Source of the DNA: JAFARZ01 sp035651595 | Lineage (GTDB): Bacteria > Actinomycetota > Actinomycetes > Streptosporangiales > Streptosporangiaceae | DNA: 64,000 bases | NCBI GenBank assembly: GCA_035651595.1 | Contig: DASRFJ010000138.1 | Coordinates: 1 to 64,000, forward strand | Reading direction: 5' to 3' | Part shown: piece by piece, positions 59,850 to 64,000 of the stretch | Layout of the letters: each line of letters opens with the position of its first letter | Numbering within the stretch: the stretch's first letter is position 1 | The notes under the pieces: generated by a model | Seen by the model: the letters and a program-made list of their open reading frames with translations, nothing else | Databases searched by the model: none | Told to the model about the DNA's origin: nothing | Program-made: the position numbers and the translations under genes

Positions 59850-61192
59850 CGTTGCTGATCTGGCGGAGTGTCGCTGTGTGCCGGCGGCTTGTGTGCCGGC
59901 GGCTTGTGTGCCAGCGGTTCCGGCTCGGACCACCGCGCCGGGGCCTCCGCCCACACCTGGCCGAAGTCAAGCGCCGACTGGCCGCCGCCGTCGCTCGTTG
60001 CCGACTGAAGCGCGATGTCGAAGCCCTCCCGCCGCATCCTGAGGTCGACGTACAGCAGCACCTGGACGCCGGCCATCACGGGACGGGTCACCGCGCCGGC
60101 CACGATGCCGCCCACCCCGATGATGATCGCGGTGAGGATCGGCGTAGTCGAACTGGTAGCGCCGAACGTCAGCACGTTGCCGGAGCCGTGGCCGCCGGCC
60201 AGGGTGCCGATCACGCTGAACGGGACCGTCAGCACGCCGGTCGCGACCAGCACGATCAGCTCCGCGAGCAGCAAGATGCCGAACACCCGCCAGGAACTCT
60301 TCCTGACCAGCCGCCACGACCTGCGGATGCTGGCCGACGGGCGCTGTCCCTCGAGCATGGCGATACCGGGAGCGGCCGCCAGGCGCACGAAGAAGATCAC
60401 GCCGAACACGATCGAGGCAGGGATCGCGATGACCATCAGCAGCACGCCGAGCGCCGCGACGTGCCCGGCGCGCAGGCCCGCCCAGGCGAGGACCGACACG
60501 AGGCTGCCGCCGATCGCGGTGCCGAAAACGATCAGCCAGCTCAGCAGCACGGTGCCGAAGAGCGCGCCGAGCCGTGCCCGGGTGAGCGACCAGGCCTGCG
60601 CGACGCCGATCGGGCGGCCCAGCACGCTGTGGCCGAGGACGGACGCGAGCATTCCGGTCAGCAGCGTCGTCGCGAGGAACTGCGCGATGATGATGACCGC
60701 CAGCGTCGGTGCCTCGACCTTGACGAAGTAGCCGGTGTTCGCGCTGCTGAGCGGCTGTCCGGAGACGGGCGCGGTCACGCCCTTGACCAGGTGGGTCAGC
60801 GCGAGGGTGGTCCCGGTGACCACGACCCCGTACACGGTCATCACGATGGCGGCAAAGCCGAGCGTCGGCTGCGGGGTGCGCCGCACCGCGGCGAAGGCGC
60901 CGTCCAGGATCTCCCCGACGCTGAGCGGGCGGAGCGGAATGATCCCGGGCTTCGGCGCCGGCGGTACCCACTGGCCGTAGGGCGACGCGCCGTGTGGTGC
61001 TGTCGGGTAACCGCCCCCGTAGGGTGCCTGCCCGTACGGGGCCTGCCCATAGGGTGCCTGCCCGTAAGGGGGCTGAGCGTATGGCGACTGAGCGTAAGCG
61101 ACCCCTTCGGGCGGAGGACCGGCGCTGGTGCCAGCCGGCTCGTCGGTGTCACCGGACGCTGACCCAGCAGCGGAATCGGGTGAATCAGCCAT
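59843..61192 (-). CDS. Glycerophosphoryl diester phosphodiesterase-type membrane domain protein
   Basis: The 449-residue protein has a Pro/Tyr/Gln-rich N-terminus with PYGQA repeats, then GIIPLRPLSVGEILDGAFAA and six membrane segments (PTLGFAAIVMTVYGVVVTGT, AVIIIAQFLATTLLTGMLAS, VLLSWLIVFGTAIGGSLVSV and more). It matches the actinobacterial membrane proteins annotated as glycerophosphoryl diester phosphodiesterase membrane domain, without the catalytic phosphodiesterase part. It leads the DUF4129-MoxR-DUF58 operon. The C-terminus has AHKPPAHKPPAHS repeats. ATG 61192 is preceded by a weak site. Function unknown. Confidence 0.78.
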   Translation of the reverse strand: MADSPDSAAGSASGDTDEPAGTSAGPPPEGVAYAQSPYAQPPYGQAPYGQAPYGQAPYGGGYPTAPHGASPYGQWVPPAPKPGIIPLRPLSVGEILDGAFAAVRRTPQPTLGFAAIVMTVYGVVVTGTTLALTHLVKGVTAPVSGQPLSSANTGYFVKVEAPTLAVIIIAQFLATTLLTGMLASVLGHSVLGRPIGVAQAWSLTRARLGALFGTVLLSWLIVFGTAIGGSLVSVLAWAGLRAGHVAALGVLLMVIAIPASIVFGVIFFVRLAAAPGIAMLEGQRPSASIRRSWRLVRKSSWRVFGILLLAELIVLVATGVLTVPFSVIGTLAGGHGSGNVLTFGATSSTTPILTAIIIGVGGIVAGAVTRPVMAGVQVLLYVDLRMRREGFDIALQSATSDGGGQSALDFGQVWAEAPARWSEPEPLAHKPPAHKPPAHSDTPPDQQRW

Positions 61193-61325
61193 ATCCGGTA
61201 CCCCTAGAACATCTAGAAAATTGGGTTCGAAGTACCCCGTAACGGAAAAGCTACCCCTGAACGGGTGTTGCTTAGCTGGAAAATGAGGGTAACCTGCGTC
61301 CACGCAGTGTCGACCACATGGAACG

Positions 61326-62012
61326 ATGGGGCCCATGAAAGGACGTGTGCTTGTCGTCGATGACGACGCCGCTCTCGCCGAGATGCTTGGCATCGTGCTC
61401 CGTGGCGAGGGATTCGACCCTACGTTTGTCTCCGATGGGGACAAAGCCGTAGAGGTCTTCAGGGATTCCCGGCCGGATCTGGTGCTGCTCGACCTGATGC
61501 TCCCGGGCTCGGACGGGATCGACGTGTGCCGTCAGATCCGCGCCGAGTCGGGCGTGCCGATCGTCATGCTGACGGCAAAGACCGACACGGTGGACGTTGT
61601 CCTCGGGCTCGAATCGGGCGCCGACGACTATATCGTCAAACCGTTTAAATCCAAGGAACTGGTTGCCAGGGTGCGTGCACGGCTTCGTCGCACCGACGAG
61701 CCTGCCCCCGAAATGCTGCAGATCGGCGACATTGTCATCGACGTGGCGGGTCACTCGGTAAAGCGCGACGGTGAGACGCTCAACCTCACGCCGCTCGAGT
61801 TCGACCTGCTCGTCGCCCTCGCCCGCAAGCCCCGCCAGGTCTTCACCCGTGAGGTGCTGCTCGAACAGGTCTGGGGATACCGCCACGCCGCGGACACCAG
61901 GCTGGTCAACGTTCACGTGCAGCGGTTGCGGGCCAAGATCGAGCGGGACCCGGAGCATCCCGAGATCGTGGTGACGGTTCGTGGCGTCGGCTACAAGGCG
62001 GGGCCCGGATAA
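61326..62012 (+). CDS. mtrA: Response regulator MtrA
   Basis: The 228-residue OmpR/PhoB-type regulator has a receiver domain (VLVVDDDAALAEMLGIVL, phospho-Asp56 in LVLLDLMLPG, VMLTAKTDTVDVVLG, SGADDYIVKPF) and a winged-helix effector (LTPLEFDLLVALARKPRQVF, WGYRHAADTRLVNVHVQRLR, VTVRGVGYKAG). With ATG 61326 the phosphorylated Asp is residue 56, as in Mycobacterium MtrA; ATG 61335 is an alternative. It regulates cell-wall, division and osmotic genes. mtrB and lpqB follow closely. Confidence 0.97.
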   Translation: MGPMKGRVLVVDDDAALAEMLGIVLRGEGFDPTFVSDGDKAVEVFRDSRPDLVLLDLMLPGSDGIDVCRQIRAESGVPIVMLTAKTDTVDVVLGLESGADDYIVKPFKSKELVARVRARLRRTDEPAPEMLQIGDIVIDVAGHSVKRDGETLNLTPLEFDLLVALARKPRQVFTREVLLEQVWGYRHAADTRLVNVHVQRLRAKIERDPEHPEIVVTVRGVGYKAGPG

Positions 62013-62031
62013 GCCCCGATACACGAAGTTC

Positions 62032-63876
62032 ATGAAGGTGGCGGCGGGTGGCACGGACGGGCGGATCAGCTGGATAACGGCGTTCGGTCGTTCCCGGCTG
62101 GGCAAGGAGATCCTGCGTCGGCTGCCCGCTAAGCTTCGGCGCTGGGTGTGGGCCTCGCGCCGGTGGCAGCGCCGGACGGCCGCGCAGATGCGCAGCCGCT
62201 GGCACCGCTCGCTTCAGCTGCGGGTGGTCACGACGACCCTCTCGCTGTCGGCTCTGGTGATCGCCGTGCTGGGGTTCTTCCTTGCCAACTCGATAGCGAA
62301 CGGGCTGTTCAACGACGAGGTCAAGGCCGCCCGTGCGCAGCTGTCCGCCGCGATCACCTCTGCCGAAGGCCAGACCAACGTGTCCGTGCTCGCCTCGCCG
62401 GCGACGGCTCAGCCGGGCGAGGCGCCCGATCCGGTGGCGAGCACGGATCAGGCCGAGGCCGTGATGACCGCCACGGCGAGCTTTCTGCAGCGAGCGTCGG
62501 GCAGCAGCAAGAGCTACTACGTTTTCGTGCGCCTGAACACCAAGAAGGTGGGGTTCACGCCGTACGTGCAGTGGGCGGTGCCGACGACCGTCGACGTCTC
62601 GCAGACCATCCCCGCCGCGTTCACCGCGAACATCGACCGCGAGCAGGCGCAGACCCCCCTGCCGGCCAAGCCGTCCGTCTTCGTGCAGCCGACCGCGCTG
62701 GTGCTGACCGGCCAGTCCAGCACCGATCCGGCGCTGGTGGCCGCCGTGCCGCTTGGCAACTACTACCAGCTGTACTACGTGTTCCCGTTCGACGCGCAGC
62801 AGCAGACTCTCCAGCTTGTCCAGAAGGTCCTGATCGGCGTCGGGCTGGCGCTTGTCGCGCTGCTCGCCGCCATCGCCTCCCTCGTCACCCGGTGGGTGGT
62901 GCTTCCGGTGCGGCACGCGGCCGGTGCCGCGCAGCGCCTCTCCGCGGGTCACCTGGAGGAGCGGATGCAGGTCCAGGGCAGCGACGACCTCGCCGACCTC
63001 GCCACGTCGTTCAACGAGATGGCGGTCAGCCTGCAAGACAAGCTCCGTGAGCTGGAGGAGCTGTCCAGCGTGCAGCGGCAGTTCGTCTCCGACGTGTCGC
63101 ATGAGCTCAGGACGCCGCTGGCCACGATACGGATGGCCGCGGACGTGCTGTTCGAGTCGCGCGATGAGCTCGACCCGACCGGGGGCCGGTCGGTCGAGCT
63201 GCTCCAGAGCCAGCTGGAGCGGTTCGAGGAACTGCTCGTCGATCTGCTGGAGATCAGCAGGTACGACGCCGGAGCCGCCACGCTGGACGCCGAGCTGGTG
63301 GACGTCTGCGACCTGGTGCGGCGGTCCGCGGACGATGCCCAGCAGCTCGCGGAGCGCCGGAACAGCCGGATCGAGTTCCGGCTGCCGGCCGAGGGCTGCT
63401 TCGCCGAGGTCGACCGGCGCCGGGTGGAGCGCATCTTGCGGAACATCCTGGTGAACGCCGTCGAGCACGGCGAGGGCAAAGACGTGGTGGTGACCGCCGC
63501 GATGGACAGCGACGCCGTGGCGGTGGCCGTCCGTGACTTCGGCGTGGGGCTGGCTCCCGGCGAGGAGCAGCTGGTCTTCGACCGGTTCTGGCGGGCCGAC
63601 CAGTCCCGGGCGCGGACCACCGGCGGCACCGGCCTCGGCCTGGCGATATCGCTTGAGGACGCGCGGCTGCACGGCGGCTGGCTGCAAGCGTGGGGTGAAC
63701 GCGGCAAGGGTTCGGTCTTCCGGCTGACGCTGCCGCGGGTGGTCGGCCAGGAACTCGTCGGATCCCCGCTCTCGCTCGGCCCCGACGAGGCGGAGGTGGC
63801 CACCTCGCTCGCTACTCCCGACCCGTACCCAGGGAGCAGCGGATCCGAGGTCAGCAGCGTGGGCTCCCATGGCTGA
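62032..63876 (+). CDS. mtrB: Sensor histidine kinase MtrB
   Basis: The 614-residue kinase has a basic N-terminus, a first membrane segment (LSLSALVIAVLGFFLANSIA), an extracytoplasmic domain of about 190 residues, a second membrane segment (LIGVGLALVALLAAIASLVT), HAMP, the phosphoacceptor helix FVSDVSHELRTPLATIRMAA, the ATP N-box ILRNILVNAVEHGEGKDVVV, the G1 box DFGVGLAPGEEQ, and GGTGLGLAISLEDARLHGG. It phosphorylates MtrA. The start is ATG 62032, 19 bases after the mtrA stop. Its last bases overlap the lpqB start. Confidence 0.96.
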   Translation: MKVAAGGTDGRISWITAFGRSRLGKEILRRLPAKLRRWVWASRRWQRRTAAQMRSRWHRSLQLRVVTTTLSLSALVIAVLGFFLANSIANGLFNDEVKAARAQLSAAITSAEGQTNVSVLASPATAQPGEAPDPVASTDQAEAVMTATASFLQRASGSSKSYYVFVRLNTKKVGFTPYVQWAVPTTVDVSQTIPAAFTANIDREQAQTPLPAKPSVFVQPTALVLTGQSSTDPALVAAVPLGNYYQLYYVFPFDAQQQTLQLVQKVLIGVGLALVALLAAIASLVTRWVVLPVRHAAGAAQRLSAGHLEERMQVQGSDDLADLATSFNEMAVSLQDKLRELEELSSVQRQFVSDVSHELRTPLATIRMAADVLFESRDELDPTGGRSVELLQSQLERFEELLVDLLEISRYDAGAATLDAELVDVCDLVRRSADDAQQLAERRNSRIEFRLPAEGCFAEVDRRRVERILRNILVNAVEHGEGKDVVVTAAMDSDAVAVAVRDFGVGLAPGEEQLVFDRFWRADQSRARTTGGTGLGLAISLEDARLHGGWLQAWGERGKGSVFRLTLPRVVGQELVGSPLSLGPDEAEVATSLATPDPYPGSSGSEVSSVGSHG

Positions 63877-64000
63877 GCAACGCCTGGGTAAGGCGCGTCT
63901 GGCGCGGCTTATCGGCGGGCTCGGCGTCGCGGTGCTGAGCGTGGCCGGCTGCGTAGGCATGCCGAACGGCGGGCCGCCGAACCAGTATTCGGTCGACCAG
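63869..64000 (+). CDS. lpqB: Lipoprotein LpqB, 3' end outside the window
   Basis: Only 44 codons are visible. They begin MAEQRLGKARLARLIGGLGV and reach AVLSVAGCVGMPNGGPPNQY, which is a lipoprotein signal with the lipobox SVAGC; acylation would be at that Cys. The position right after mtrB, with an 8-base overlap (ATG 63869 against stop 63874-63876), is that of lpqB, whose product modulates MtrB. The domain itself lies beyond the window, so the call rests on synteny plus signal. Confidence 0.85.
   Translation, partial: MAEQRLGKARLARLIGGLGVAVLSVAGCVGMPNGGPPNQYSVDQ

Noticed and set aside
61193..61325. MtrA binding sites upstream of mtrA
   Set aside because: GGTAAC-like words occur (near 61290) but no spaced pair that I could defend.
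61906..63960. 684-residue minus-strand open frame
   Set aside because: Antisense to mtrB, which has every kinase motif; this is a G+C-driven shadow frame.

Overview
The window is high-GC actinobacterial DNA (about 70% G+C, many GTG and TTG starts, many 1-4 bp stop/start overlaps). It carries actinomycete marker genes: a WhiB regulator, the MtrA-MtrB-LpqB system, F420 biosynthesis (fbiC, fbiB, fbiA), a YlbL-type protease, DUF3499 and DUF5719 proteins, and a SpoIIM/MoxR/DUF58 cluster. Gene order from about 28.7 kb to the right end (fbiB-fbiA-whiB-GT2-DUF5719-metallopeptidase-DUF3499-manB-Trm112-SIS isomerase-sahH-mtrA-mtrB-lpqB) matches, from memory, the conserved Streptomyces and Mycobacterium locus. 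The species cannot be named; a filamentous actinomycete with F420 metabolism is the best reading.

Layout. 0-0.9 kb: a membrane protein cut by the window edge runs into the 3' half of a tRNA-Arg(CCT), probably an integration junction. 0.9-15.3 kb: an accessory region with a GT87 mannosyltransferase, an EthD/AraC pair, a three-gene coupled operon (membrane flippase-like protein, MTHFR-like protein with a Cys cluster, methyltransferase), a broken GH12 gene, a RibD/HAD pair, an amidohydrolase-MarR-secreted hydrolase operon, a DUF1707 protein and a ferredoxin reductase. 15.8-25.5 kb: flavoprotein, YlbL protease, MoaE and epimerase on the minus strand, divergent from a zincin_2 protein, a methyltransferase, a GT4 glycosyltransferase, a mannose-1-phosphate guanylyltransferase and an AlkA-type glycosylase. 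25.8-31.5 kb: F420 genes and whiB. 31.6-42.5 kb: cell-envelope and mannose metabolism genes. 42.6-44.5 kb: an intact ISAzo13-like insertion sequence. 44.6-50.6 kb: MerR, sahH, an unusual sahH paralogue, a degenerate phosphotransferase, a permease and a small antitoxin-like protein. 50.7-64 kb: membrane glycosyltransferase, ung, DUF72, RDD, SpoIIM, the MoxR operon and mtrA-mtrB-lpqB, the last cut by the edge.

How the genes work together. FbiC makes the deazaflavin FO, FbiA attaches the phospholactyl group and FbiB adds glutamates, giving F420. The guanylyltransferase, ManB and the SIS isomerase supply GDP-mannose to the nearby glycosyltransferases. SahH clears S-adenosylhomocysteine from methyltransferases. 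MtrAB-LpqB and WhiB regulate envelope and division.

The most unusual material is between or beside the genes. Four intergenic palindromes are each exactly 82 bp, and a second family is 76 bp. A 47-bp miniature element consists of the two 21-bp IS ends plus 5 bp and has a 4-bp target duplication equivalent to that of the full IS. The SahH paralogue has altered active-site residues and no canonical start codon where its homology begins. The SpoIIM frame reads without a stop through the whole antisense DUF58 gene.
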